Shown here: positions 43,960 through 56,057 of the stretch, in pieces
Layout: the number at the start of each line of letters is the position of its first letter
How positions within the stretch are numbered: position 1 is the first letter of the stretch
NCBI GenBank assembly: GCA_030141605.1
Contig: JAQGDQ010000003.1
Coordinates: forward strand, 1,569,501-1,633,500
Direction: 5' to 3'
From: Tubiluchus corallicola
Taxonomy: Eukaryota; Priapulida; Priapulimorpha; Priapulimorphida; Tubiluchidae
Length of the DNA stretch: 64,000 nt
Made by a program: the position numbers and the translations under genes
Notes under the pieces: model-generated
The model's database searches: none
The model's input: only the letters and a program-made list of their open reading frames with translations
Told to the model about the DNA's origin: nothing

Positions 43960-45810
43960 CACGAGTGAAACTGAAAAAACCAAACTAAAATCATAAACGC
44001 AAAATTTACTTGTTGAACTAGAAAAGCGACAAGGTTTCTGACAAACCACAGACGAAATTAATCTAATAGTTATTGTGTTAAACTAAATAATGACCATTGA
44101 ACTTAACAAATGTCAGAGTTACGGCGTCAAATTTTAGAAAATCTCCCCAAGGCTGAAAATGTTGACAAAAGTCACAGTTACTGAAGCTAGAGAGCACCGA
44201 CAGATGCCAGAAATACTCTGCTAACCTGGAAAACCAATTCAAACTACAGTGAACTGACGAACATCAAAGCTATCCCACTTAAGATAGGTTATAATGTGTT
44301 TTCATAACAAGTATTTTTCATAAAATTGACGATTTCTCTTTTCCTATCATTATATATACTTTTCCTTCTAGCAATATTCTACTTAAGATAAATTATAAGG
44401 TGTTTTCATAACAGGTATTTTTCATAAAGTTCATGATTTTTCATTTCCTGTTGTTATGTATATTTTTCCTTCTAGCAATATTCCACTTAAGATAAGTTGT
44501 AATGTGTTTTCTGGTCAATTACTTAGGTATGCAAGTTTATGTTCAAGTAAGGAGGGGTTTTTGGTTAGGGCAGCCATGTTATATAAAATTATGTCAAATA
44601 GGGGTTACTGAGTCTTCTTCAATCTTGTGAAAATGTTTTTAAAAGTCACCGTTTCTCTTATTAAGTTTGGTTGGTATTCAGTTGCCTTGACGTGATTTTG
44701 GTGATGAGAAACTTGTCTAGCCTTTTGTCGCTTTGTGGTCATGTTGCAGGAGCACCTTCTCTTTTTTGTCGTTGTAGCAGTCGGTTTACGTTGATGTTCT
44801 GTGTGTGTTTTGTATTATGTGTTATGTTTGTAGTTATCACTTTAACAGCTAAGGTTGGGCAGTCAATGTCACTGGGTCCCCGCTGGGAGAGTTTGAAGAT
44901 AGTGAGTAGGGACCGAAATCTGAATCTTTCCCGGTGACTCTTTCCCTTTGGTGCTAATTTTGTATGTGTGTGCCGTTGTAGATTGCATGGTTTGCTGTTG
45001 TTTGTCCTCTTTTTGTTGTTTGTGTGTGGTGTTGATGTCATTTGAGTTTAATTAATGTATCAGAGTGTTAAGCTAAAAAAGCCAAAATCCAGTGCAAGTA
45101 CCATCGTTACTAAATCTAAAAGCTAACTTACGAAGGGACAGAGCATTGGCCAGGCCAACGTGTCAAACTGGAGGAGTCATAAGGCTTTAACTTCAAATTT
45201 GCTGTATTAAAACCGAGAAGCCAAAACACAATGACAAAATTACTGTTAAACTAAAAAAAGCCTATCTTAAAACTGGCAAGTCTTAAAATTTGTGTATTAA
45301 ATTCGAAAAGCCAAAGAATCATCAAAATAAATGTTGAAGTACGCTTAAGTTGGGACAACATCGAGAAATGACAAACGTTAAAGTGTTAAACTGGAAAGCC
45401 AAACATAGAGATTCGAAAAACCTTTAAGTTACAGTGTTAAGCCTATAATATATCAAAGCGCCCAGTGTCTGGCGCTCCCGTCCAGTGCTCTGGAGCTGAG
45501 AAAGAACGTATATATTGTCAGCGAGTGATTTCGGTGGCGGATTCTGAAAGTCCAACGCTGGAGCTAATCATATTTTTAAGCGTCTGGCGTCAAGCGTCTG
45601 TTTCTTAGCGCAGCCTGGACCTGCGACTTATAAAATACATAAAGTAAGAAAGAAAACATTGCAAAATAAATTTGTTATCAATTATTTTGGTTTTCTGCGA
45701 AAATATAGAGATTGGCTTTATTTCAGACACTTTGATGTTATCTTACTAACCAGTGAACGCGAGAAGCCATAAAGTACTGATAAATTTTAAAATTACTGTA
45801 TTGAATTGAA
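43960..45810 (+). repeat. Ancient degenerate ~46-bp-period repeat array
   Basis: A motif close to GTGTTAAACTGGAAAAGCCA recurs at about 43964, 44011, 44075, 45063, 45160, 45203, 45243, 45290, 45381, 45431, 45752 and 45800. Spacings cluster near 41-50 bp or twice that. Copies are highly diverged. The middle (44.27-45.05 kb) is replaced by other sequence. Confidence 0.5.
44277..44515 (+). repeat. 104-bp tandem repeat, 2.3 copies
   Basis: Units begin ACTTAAGATA at 44277, 44381 and 44485, giving exact 104-bp spacing. Each has TGTTTTCATAAC, GTATTTTTCATAAA, TTTTCCTTCTAGCAATATT. The third copy is truncated. Confidence 0.88.
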
Positions 45811-46142
45811 AAAGATATGGAGTAGTGCTGTGACTGCTTGAACATACTGACGTCAATGTTGCTGTACGACAAAGTGACTCTCCTGGTAGCTACCACCCTT
45901 GTTTGATATATTTCCGTTTACACAAACTCTTTATAGTACTACTCGCGTGAAGCTAGAACAAAATGCTGCCAAAATCCCGGCGAGATTCACAGCAATTAAC
46001 ACCAGGTTTGATTGCCCATCGCCGGTGGAATACACGCTGTTATCTGCTAGATTGGCGGTTTAGGATTTGCTGGCGTGTCAGATTCAACACTTTCTACACG
46101 AGTGTCCCTCGACTCCTTAGCCATTCAGCACCAGTCTTTCCA

Positions 46143-46162
46143 CTAATTGCCTGTCCAATTAG
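46143..46162. promoter_or_regulatory. Inverted pair of homeodomain-type sites
   Basis: CTAATTG and CAATTAG face each other with a six-base spacer, a typical layout for dimeric homeodomain binding. It lies in a 350-bp stretch (45850-46210) that is richer in GC than its surroundings. Candidate enhancer only. Confidence 0.3.
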
Positions 46163-49100
46163 CAGTCACGCTTATACCAGATATCATTTCTAGCGACTCT
46201 TTGTAGAGAGCGCCGCGGGACCTGCATCTCTACTGAGAAAAGAGCTTTGTACAATTCTGCATTAGAGAAGGCTTTGTTGTGCCGCCGAACACAAATTACT
46301 TATTAACCCATGGATAAATCTATAATTATTATTGTATTGAGAGGTTTTATTGGTGTGTTTAGAAAATCAGGAGTTCAGTTATTTAATTACACACACAAAA
46401 TGAGACCAAATAATATGTTTTTTGTGTTAATACATAACAGCTGTTTATAGTTTTTAATTAGAATGTTGTATAATTTACCATTTTCCAATTTACTGTATTT
46501 TTTCAATACGATTCGGCATACTACAAGATGGAAGTCAGCACTCGCTAAATTAGATGGTTGTGGCGAGACCGGTATCTGGCTCATTATGAATGCTAATAAT
46601 CCTCTCCAACATGAACCACTAAACTGCTCTTAGTACGATGAAATTTTTACTGTGTGACTTCGATTTATGACAATAATTTTGAAGTTTGTCAGTACTGTAT
46701 GACTTTTCTTTTTAACATAATAATTTTGACGTTCGCCCATGTTGTACAACTTTGCTCTTTTTCTAGTGGACTGTGGTTGAAAAAGTGAATTTGCAGGCAC
46801 GTGCTCAAGGGGAGAGGCATGAACCCCTGTCCTATTTATTCTTCATATCAAAAGTGCCCTTTTAGTAAAAAAATGATTTTGACAAAACAAAAATTAGCAC
46901 TTGGTTTCGACTATCTATTCTACTAATACTAAATACTATTCAAAAAGATCAAACGATAGGAACCCACCTGCAGGGGGCCCAAACGAATGTAGGTACTAAA
47001 TAGTACAAGTAAATATATCACAGAAAAAATGTCACAGGTGCCACTTTTTGCATTTTCTGTTCCCTTTTTCTTGAGTTCTCATTAACATTATATCTTGCGT
47101 AATGTTCCTTTTCACGTACAATATACACATTTATTATATTCTTCAAAACTACTGTTTTAACAAAAATGTTTTATTTAACCCTTTGTTGGTATATAAAACA
47201 GTTTTAGGATATGGTGAGGCATAAGACTTCCTCGGTGCAAAGCTACTCGGGATTTTTACAGATATGCCATGAGAAGACGCCACATATACACGGTATAATG
47301 AAATTTAAAAGCGGCTAAAGATCTTATGTAAAGAGCAAAAGACAATAGGGCCATGGTGGATTCCATTGGCCCTCATTTCTATTATGTAATTTATAACTTA
47401 CAAGTAATCATTTTAGGTAGCATACTTGGTCCAATTTACAAAAGAAACACTGATAAGACCTTTTGTTCTTTTCAAAGCCAAAGTTCGTAAATGCAATAAT
47501 TGAAGTTTTCATGACATATTTTGACGGTAGATTAACCTTTGTCTTTGTAGGTAAGATGTTTGTGCCTGAATTTAATATTTTGGTTTGTAAAAACAAATTC
47601 TTGTGCTTGCACGCACACTTGACAATGGAGGGCAATTGGCCTCCGGGTTATAGGGCCACCTTTGCTAAATTTAACAAATTTTAATCCTACATCGAAACAA
47701 AATTGTTGGCAAACGTAATATCTTGCAAACGGCAAGTACATTACGCAGGCAACATCCTGCAAAAATTACAAGTCTACGTATTAATTAATAAGGAATTTGT
47801 AGGTTCTGAAATTTAAAGGGGACCGTCGGTGTACGTCACTGTGGATTTGTAGATGCTTTAGATAATTTGAAATATCTCACTCCCGGCATCTGTTATTTCA
47901 CAAATCGACCATGCCAACCTGGTATGGACAACCACACTTGTTACCTAAGTAGGAAGTCTACCGTTTCCATCATACTGCACCGTTGATGGCAAAGCTAAAG
48001 GAATGTTTATCGCAATCGAACAATAAACCGAATCAGGCAAAGATGTTTCTTGATTGCATTCGTGGCAATAACATTATCGGTTAATGAAAAATTATAGGGA
48101 ATATAATAATGTAATCTCTCCATAAAGATTACCAATTTGTACACGGGCCCGCTGAGAGCGCTTTTAATTGCTTGATCAAAATTATTAAGTCAATATAAAT
48201 GAACCAATTACAGTGCGTCCTCTGGGATGACCCATCAGAGGATAGCGTGCCAACCATGCTTGATCAAATTTGTGTCGTTCTGTCCCAGCGGAACACGGAA
48301 CAGTATACTTAGTAGTTTTACTAGCGGCAATAACTTATTCACAGAGCTGAAAGCGAGCTTCCTATCAAACTATAGGGGAAGCCAGTCATGTACACGTTCA
48401 CGGCGAGGAAAATGGTGTTAGAGTGCGTTAGTCTTGTTATTCAAAATTGCAATATAAAAAAAGGGGAATAAAATCTCTTTGTTGTTGGCACTTGCGTAAA
48501 TGATCACAATAAACTAACTACTGATATAAGAAAATGTCACTCGGGTAAAGATACGTAAGAACACGATTAGGGAAATTTTGATATTTTACATCGTTTGCAA
48601 AAATCTCAAAACATAGGACCCCATAAACAACCATTTAAGAAAGTTTTTTGTGTCGCTAAAACGACTTATCTTATCGTTCATGCAATTAACTGAGCTTTCT
48701 TAGACAAGCTAACTTGCCCTAACATTGGGAATATCAGCCCTGCATTAAACTATCGTCGTTGTCGTCTCGTATCAAAATAGTCATGATTATGATCATCAAT
48801 ATCGCCATCGTCGCCATCATCATCACCATTTGACACCATGTGCTCTGCTACTTTTGCTACTATTGCTTGTTCGAGTTTCTTACAATTTCTGTGTTGTAAA
48901 AAGCTTTATTTTAAAGATGAAAATTTGCTGAAATGAAAAACATGGCATTTCGGGTAAAAATCGCAATGAAGGAACTGAAACTTTTCATTAAGAAGCATGT
49001 CTTACTATGTGTCAGCTTTCGCATGTCACTAACACAAAATGCACGAGTTAAACTACAAAACTTTTATATAGGACATGTGCTTCAAAAACACAGAAGTCAG

Positions 49101-50574
49101 TTTATCTCTTTATAACAATAATTTCTTTAAATAAATAAAACTCTAGCAATACACCTGCGTCATGCACTGTTTCGCCCTATTTGCTTATTCCATTCATATT
49201 GAATTATCATAATCCTCTCGAGTTGGCGTTTTTACGACTTCAAAGCGCATCAATAAGTTTTTCGGCGCGGTTCAAATCTCAAAGGATTTCAATTTCTCCG
49301 TTTATTTGATAATTTGCCCATGATTATTGATATATTGCTAGTTCCATTTTCTTACTTATACTTGGTGCAGTTATTATGCCATACGCAGGGAAACGCGGGG
49401 ATATGCAGTATGCAAGTTCCGCGAATCTGGCAGTAAAGACTTTGAAAGCAAATGTAATATGTAGTAAAGGTGAAACGACATTTTAGACACATTTTAGTGG
49501 CGTTACACTGTTAAAGGAACACTGCCTTTAGTTAGTTGACTTTGTTCAATAATAATTTTAGTAGCTGTACAGCATTACTGTAAAACAGACTCGGTATAGT
49601 GCGTTGTGTATTTATTGACTAGAAACAAAACTCTTAACGTATAAATTTCATCATCATATCACATCGACATTATATTCACATTATATAGAGTGAATGTAGT
49701 GTTAGTGCAACATGCCTCTCTTTTTTATTATACGACAATCTGTGCTGTAAGTATTTTTTTAATATATTTAAACTGCATATTTTAATCACGGCAAAATGTT
49801 TTAATCACCATATAGACGTAAGCGTTATGCATTTCTTTCTACAAAAACAAAATTAGACTATATATTTCCAATAATTCACTTGCAATTTCAGTCAACAATA
49901 ATAAAGTCTAGAACCAGGCCTACGTTTCTTCCGCTAACTAATAATAATTTTCATAACAGTGCAACATGTCCGCCAATACACAACTGCAGCTAATGTTCTG
50001 AAAGAACGGCGACACGTAAGTTCTGGAGGTGTGCGAAAAGCCACGCACGCTGATTGGGCAATCAACAGAGCTTGAGTGAGTATGATTGGCATTCTGTTTG
50101 ACGTTAGTTTACTGAAGTTATAATATAAGTGGATCGACCATCCATGTCGCCCCAGACACAGCTACTCACACCAACAACACTAATTCATAATTAATAAGAG
50201 GATCATGGTGTGAAATTCACTCACTCATCTCATCTTTTATGGTTTGTGATTCCATCGTAAACCATCAAAATTGACTATCTTTAATAACATGGGATTTTTT
50301 TAAATAGTTCACAGTGTCTTACGTAGAACTTCGAAGTAATCGCCGAAAGTAACTGTCTACAGTAGCTTTGTCTTACAAAGTGTTACCAAACTAGGCAGCA
50401 ATACACTACTTTATTTGGGTTTTATATTCGACCCAAATATATGGAACATATATGGCCCACCTCAGAATAACGACCCAAGTGGCTAATCACCCTCTGACCA
50501 ATTCCTAGCTCTGATACACACAAGTACATTCTACTTACAGGGCTTGAATAATCCAAAAAACATATTATAATCAA

Positions 50575-51235
50575 GCTCCTCAATACTTGATTGAAATTTT
50601 AAATGAATTTCGTCCCAATAACCACTATGCTCTACGTGTCCCGTTTTAAGGCCTATAATAGGCCACGACAGTTGTATAATAGTTTTTTCCAAAAAGGCAT
50701 TCGCCTATTGAATAGTTTACCAATTGAAAACAGACAGGCTGTCCTTTCTCCATTTGCCTTTAAAAGTAGATTGTTGAACCTATGGGGAGTTCGTACTAAA
50801 TCAGTATGTCCCGATTATAATGATGATCGAAGTAATAAGATTTCAACAAATAGATTCATTGCCAATTTTTGGTAATTAAAAGGTGATTTGTTTTCCAGGA
50901 ATATTATCGACGACAATCCATGTAGCTGCAACAATTCGACTGAGAGCCCGCCATTATTTTTTCGAGTGCGAAACTATGACATACACAGAACACTATTATT
51001 GGATCACCTCTGTTATTATCGGCACATAACTCAAGAATTACACGCCAACCCTAGACCTGCTATTATATACAACGACATTTTTCAGATCAGATCATCCATC
51101 CAGTGGCATTCTCTTCAAATTGTTGCAGAACTACATAAAGTCCACTTATTAACTGACTGCACGTATAATTGTATTTTAAGTTATTATGTAAACTGTCTTT
51201 CAATCAAGTACTCATTAATAAACAACTTATGCTAG
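50575..51235 (+). mobile_element. 3' coding remnant of a non-LTR (LINE) retrotransposon
   Basis: Decayed reverse-transcriptase C-terminus in two or three frames. APQYLIEILNEFRPNNHYAL resembles the 'PxYLxxLL..Y.P.R.LRS' block. RQLYNSFFQKGIRLLNSLPI and AFKSRLLNLWG resemble 'SFFPRTIRLWNSLP..FKxxL'. DLFSRNIIDDNPCSCNNSTE and VRNYDIHRTLLLDHL resemble 'LF..xI..sP.C.CG..E...CP.Y..R..L'. Frameshifts and stops show it is dead. The upstream endonuclease and catalytic RT blocks are missing, the usual 5' truncation. Confidence 0.65.
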
Positions 51236-53747
51236 AATCAACTATATGTACTGCTGTAATAATTGTAATGCTACACTACTTGTATTAATTCCACATGTAT
51301 TGGATTTCTGAATTAGGTAATGTACAACTTATTGTATGGGCTTATAGGCTTATGTACATCGAGAATCGGATCTTGTAAATTTCAATAACTTTTATTTTAA
51401 GTATTAACTAATGAACTAGTCGTATTTTTGAACTAACTACTTTGAGTTATTACATACTCGAATTAACTAATTGTATATTTCTTCACTGCACATAGTGGAA
51501 ATACTGTGATGAGTAATAGTTACTGTGTTGTAAATCCACTCAAAATAAATAAAGTTTATATATTACAGGGCTTGTTCCATATACACGTAGCCCGAATATC
51601 AATTTCGAATTACGACCAACTTTGTGCTTTTAATTCTCTTGCATTAATGTACGTAATTAATGATGTATTTCTAATCAACATTAATTAAATAATGACTGTG
51701 TTTTGACAGGCAGATTGTGTTTGCAGCTGCCTTTCTCTGTACATCCTCCAAAACATTACACCGGGGATTTTGTAGCCATCATCAATCACATAAAGAAGAC
51801 AGCGCAGATGAGAATGCAAAGATAGCCTTTGTTAAAGCCATTAACGTTACTCAGTAGCACTCAGGTCTATGTATACCAGTTAAAAGGACCATATAGATAC
51901 TATGTGGTTAGAAGTGTAATACAGTTATCAAGCTTAATATACATGGTGTTAGGAGTGTTAACCGGCTTTTTGAAGGGACTGTCTTCAGTAAAATATATCT
52001 ACATTATATATAAAATATTTCTACATTATATATAAAAATAAAAAGTATGTAAAATATTTCTGCTTACTAGTCAGTAGTCAGTCAGTATATGGTCACATGA
52101 AAAAATGTTGTAATACATGAACTGAACAAAAAAAAACATTATTTGCTAATGTATCGTAGCCTGTAATGTCGGAAAATATTTTACGTTACACATTGTCTAT
52201 ATTGTCATAACACTTTATATATTCGCATTGTAATTGTAAATAAATTTCGAAAGTTCACTTAATAAAGCATAATTACATCTTCTTGAAAATACTAACAAAT
52301 AATGTTGGACTTGAAAATTTTTTTTTGAAAAAACACAACATTTTTAATGTCAGTAGAGTTAGCAAATTAACTAATAATAAGCATATAGGTACATATGAGA
52401 AACGTATGTCATTGTATAATTGTATGGAATCATGAATAAAAATACTTCGCACCCTTATTTCACTACAACGTTAAAGAGATTATATCTCTAAAATTTCTAC
52501 ATGGTTGTAGAAATTATTGAGCCTTTAGTTTAAATTCAACGGAAACTAAAAACTAGTAACTGCCTAAGTTTAATTATAAAGAGAAACATTTTTTGCGCAA
52601 ACAGTAATAATTAGGCATAAAATGCGTTAATTAACAGTAAACAAATTGCAATTATTAAGTACAGCGGCTGCAAAACCCTAGAGTCGTCAACGCAATCGAA
52701 AACAATTTTATTAGATAAACAGAAACCTTAATAAATTAATACGCTTTTCTTGCTCGAGGCGGAAGTGTTGGGTAACAATCTCATTTTCTTTCCAACGACA
52801 CTCCAGCGATTTCAATAAGTGATATACAGCTATTCCTTAATAGACTTACGTGTGGCCACAGGGCACGTTTGACTTAGTGGTAAATGTACTCCAACAGATC
52901 AAAGAGATAAGTATGTGACTAGAACAATAATATTGACTATTGCATGTCTTCTTATAAAACTTACAAAACTGCATATGCATCAGTGATTCAGAACTTCAAA
53001 TTAATATTCTCTACTTCCGGTTTTTAACAGTCATAATATTTAAAGTTAAATTTTATTAAAATATAAGACATTTGAAATTAGCACTCTTTTTATTTAAATT
53101 CAAGCGGCTAATTTAGATTCTAAAAGGCCGACAAATAGCCAAGTACACGTGAAATGTCAAATACAAATATTTAATTATTTACGCAGGTTAACTTACACTA
53201 ACAGTTCGTATCTGGTTAAAAATGGTAAATGTAATTTAAAAACCAGGTTGTGCGTGTTAACTTCACACTTACCTATTAGCACAGTTTAGTTTCAAGCAGC
53301 CTATATTTAAAAAAATCAAACACCTTGTACAATTCATTTGAATCATCGGTTGAATAAAAAAATTTAATTCCTATTTAAGAATTTAGTAAAATGTTGATGC
53401 TGGTAACTTTCTCAATGTACCTAAACGTGTGCAGGCCAAATTTCTTCCTTACTCTAGTAAAACGCAAAGTATTGTAATAAGATCTGGGAACATGGGTGGT
53501 ATAGATCTTTCAATGTTTTCTATCATTTATATGTAAAATAAGCATTAGATGCATTACATACAGCGCTCATTTTCCCAAAATATTATAAAAAATGACAAAC
53601 TTTAAGGAAATTTTTACTATAAGTACTACGAGTAAAATTTTATTCACTTTTACTCCATGGCTCGTATATGACTGCATGTTTCATGTAGGAATATATATGC
53701 ATCTGAAACCATCCAGTGCTGCATGAGTTATGCATGATGTTGAATGT

Positions 53748-53759
53748 GGTCAGCTGACC
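53748..53759. promoter_or_regulatory. 12-bp E-box palindrome
   Basis: GGTCAGCTGACC is a perfect palindrome centred on a CAGCTG E-box. Just upstream is ATGAGTTATGCATGATG with POU/octamer-like half sites. Possible regulatory module; function not shown. Confidence 0.25.
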
Positions 53760-54370
53760 GTTTGATCTTCAGTCACGTTTAATCTCAGACAAATGGACGT
53801 CTGACCTTGCACTCTGACATCTCTGAGGATGAAAGGAAAAGTTACTAGAAAGGTACGACATCAGCAACTCTAAATTGAATCAGATTGCTTATAGTCCCTG
53901 TTAAATGGAAAGTACAATTACTGCATAGTACAGAGTTCGCAACTGGTGGATACTTAAGAAGGACAAGCTGATTTTTCACAACGCAAAAATTTGTATAACA
54001 CGTTTAGCGAAGGTAAAGAGAACAGCAATCTGACTAGCACAAATCATGCCACAGAAATTACATTCTTCCTTAGTTCAGTTCAGTTCGTCGCCTGGCTTTT
54101 ATTCCCGTCATTATTACTTGAATCTGAAAGCCAGATGGGGTTTTATATAAGACTATTGAAATGGCTGAAAGAACCTTGAGTGGAAAGTGACAACTAGCAT
54201 GAATCACCTCTTTTCCATTTAATTTTGCCAGTCGTGCAGTTTTAGCGTCTGCACATGTCTTACATATCTCTGCGCAAATTACATTAAGAAAAGAGCTGAA
54301 TAGGACCCATTCACTGTCTCCCTAGCACTTTCCTCTTTAGTGAAATAAAAGCGTCTTGAATTGCCATAAT

Positions 54371-54646
54371 CGTCATCATCATTGCCACCACCACCACTGC
54401 CACCACGCTGCCGCCGCCGTCGTCGTCATCGTCATCATCATCTAGTTCATCATCATCGTTGCCGTCGTCGTTATCGTCACCATCATCATTATCGTTGTCG
54501 TCGTTATTGTCACCATCATTATTATCGTTGTCGTCGTTATCATCATCATTGTCATCATCGTTATCATCATCATAGTTGTCATGATCATCACTGTCATAAT
54601 CATTACTACCGTCATTATCACAATCATCATTATCGTCTTCATCTTC
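54371..54646 (+). repeat. Impure CAT/CGT/CAC triplet array
   Basis: About 275 bp of interleaved ATC, GTC, CGT and CCA triplets. All frames stay open only because of the repeat (His/Arg-rich or Met/Thr-rich); not a gene. Confidence 0.92.
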
Positions 54647-55759
54647 TAAATTAGAGGAATCATGTTAACTGCTTTCACTGCATTTACAAAATTAAAATTT
54701 CTTAAACTGAGAGAGTGTAGCTCAGAGAGTTACCAAAATATACTTCCTTGACTAAACATTCTCATTTGGGCGGCGTTGGTACTCTGATGGGCGATCTTAA
54801 AGAACTACAAATACCGGTGATAGATATTTTGAGGCCCCGTTGATACCTGGTCATTCCTGTTAGTTCAACAAGCTGCCCTATGAGCGTTCTTAGAAAACAA
54901 ATTTATCCAGTTAAAGAAAATTCCCTAGGCCTGCGTACGATTTGTTGAAGGCTTCAAATATGAAAAAAGCTACTGACACTGATGCTATTCACTAAGATGG
55001 TTTTTACGTACTTGGAACATTGTGGGGCGGTAACGTAGAACCTCCCAACGTTAGTGATTGTAGCAGGACCGAAACGTAGCTAATTATCAGAGATAACCGT
55101 GTGATGAGGCATTCAAGCCGCTGCCTGAAGTGTCTTTTATAATAATATGTTATTTACTAAATCTGGATGGGAGCTTTGCTTATATGAAACTAGATTGCAT
55201 GCAGCTGCCAATTTGTGATGCCACCATAACGTTAATACAATTATTAAGTGTGTACAAGTAGAAACAGCATGTGTTGCCGCTCGAACACCTCAATCAATGG
55301 ATATGTTTGGCAGTGAGTACAAAATGCTTGAGTCTTAAAACAGGATAACAAAATAACAAATGTTGTGCCATTCATATTTACGCATTGTTTACCCGATATA
55401 TTAACAACTGGCCTTGCAAGCACACAACATATCATTCATGCAAGCAATAGCACCAGTTTGCCAAAGTTGAAGTCACGAAGTCTCGGTGATCAAATTTGGA
55501 CAATGACATTGCGGAATGCTCAACGATAATCCTATTGCCTTTTTGCTGAATCTAACTGAATTGGCGGCCCAGGAGAGCAACAGTCATCAGTATTAGACCT
55601 TAAAACCTATTAGGACGAGACTTCGAGTACAATATTAACGGCAGATTACAATGTTATAATATACTTTTAATGGCCGCCCAAGGGAAAAGCCGCTACCATT
55701 AAACAAAGTGTGCCAACTCAAGTCGTGTGTGCTGCAGCATTTAACATTGATGTCAGAGC

Positions 55760-55761
<2 letters not shown>

Positions 55762-55805
<44 letters not shown>

Positions 55806-55868
55806 TCCCACCACCATCATCATCATCGTCGTCGTCGTCGTCGTCGTCGTTGTCATCTTCATCATCAT
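55762..55868 (+). repeat. (ATC)n-(GTC)n triplet array
   Basis: Fourteen or so ATC units, then CAC/CAT, then about nine CGT units, then CATCTT. Shares its composition with the arrays at 54.4 and 63.3 kb. Confidence 0.93.
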
Positions 55869-55884
55869 AGCATCCGTTTTAACA

Positions 55885-55998
55885 CATCTCTTTCCTATTT
55901 TTGTCTCTATCCCACCTCTCTTTCACCCGTTTTCTCTCTCTTTCTTTCTCTTCTCTCTCTCTTTTTCTTTCTTTCTTTCTCTCCCCTCCCTCTCTCTG
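55885..55998 (+). repeat. Polypyrimidine (CT-rich) tract
   Basis: About 110 bases, almost all C and T, with mirror-like CTCTCTTTCTTTCTC segments that could form triplex DNA. Confidence 0.85.
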
Positions 55999-56016
55999 TA
56001 TTTCACGCGCTACAAA

Positions 56017-56057
56017 GCACACATACACGTACGTACGCACACGTGCGCGCATGCACA
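56017..56057 (+). repeat. 41-nt alternating purine-pyrimidine (Z-DNA-prone) tract
   Basis: Every base alternates purine and pyrimidine through GCACACATACACGTACGTAC and the following GCACACGTGCGCGCATGCACA. Confidence 0.9.

Noticed and set aside
44739-45041. 100-codon minus-strand ORF and its 88-codon antisense partner
   Set aside because: G/T-biased sequence, no domain, no splice context.
45963-46193. 76-codon ORF in a GC-enriched block
   Set aside because: No similarity to any family; the block looks regulatory rather than coding.
48780-48835. CGTC/CATC-rich stretch considered as coding
   Set aside because: Short impure triplet repeat, no frame support.
54382-54654. 90-codon ORF rich in His and Arg, and its antisense Met/Thr ORF
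   Set aside because: Both are products of the impure CAT/CGT triplet array; no splice context or domain.
55090-55130. GTGATGA..CTGA, considered as a C/D-box snoRNA
   Set aside because: The boxes are only about 28 nt apart and no terminal stem is present.
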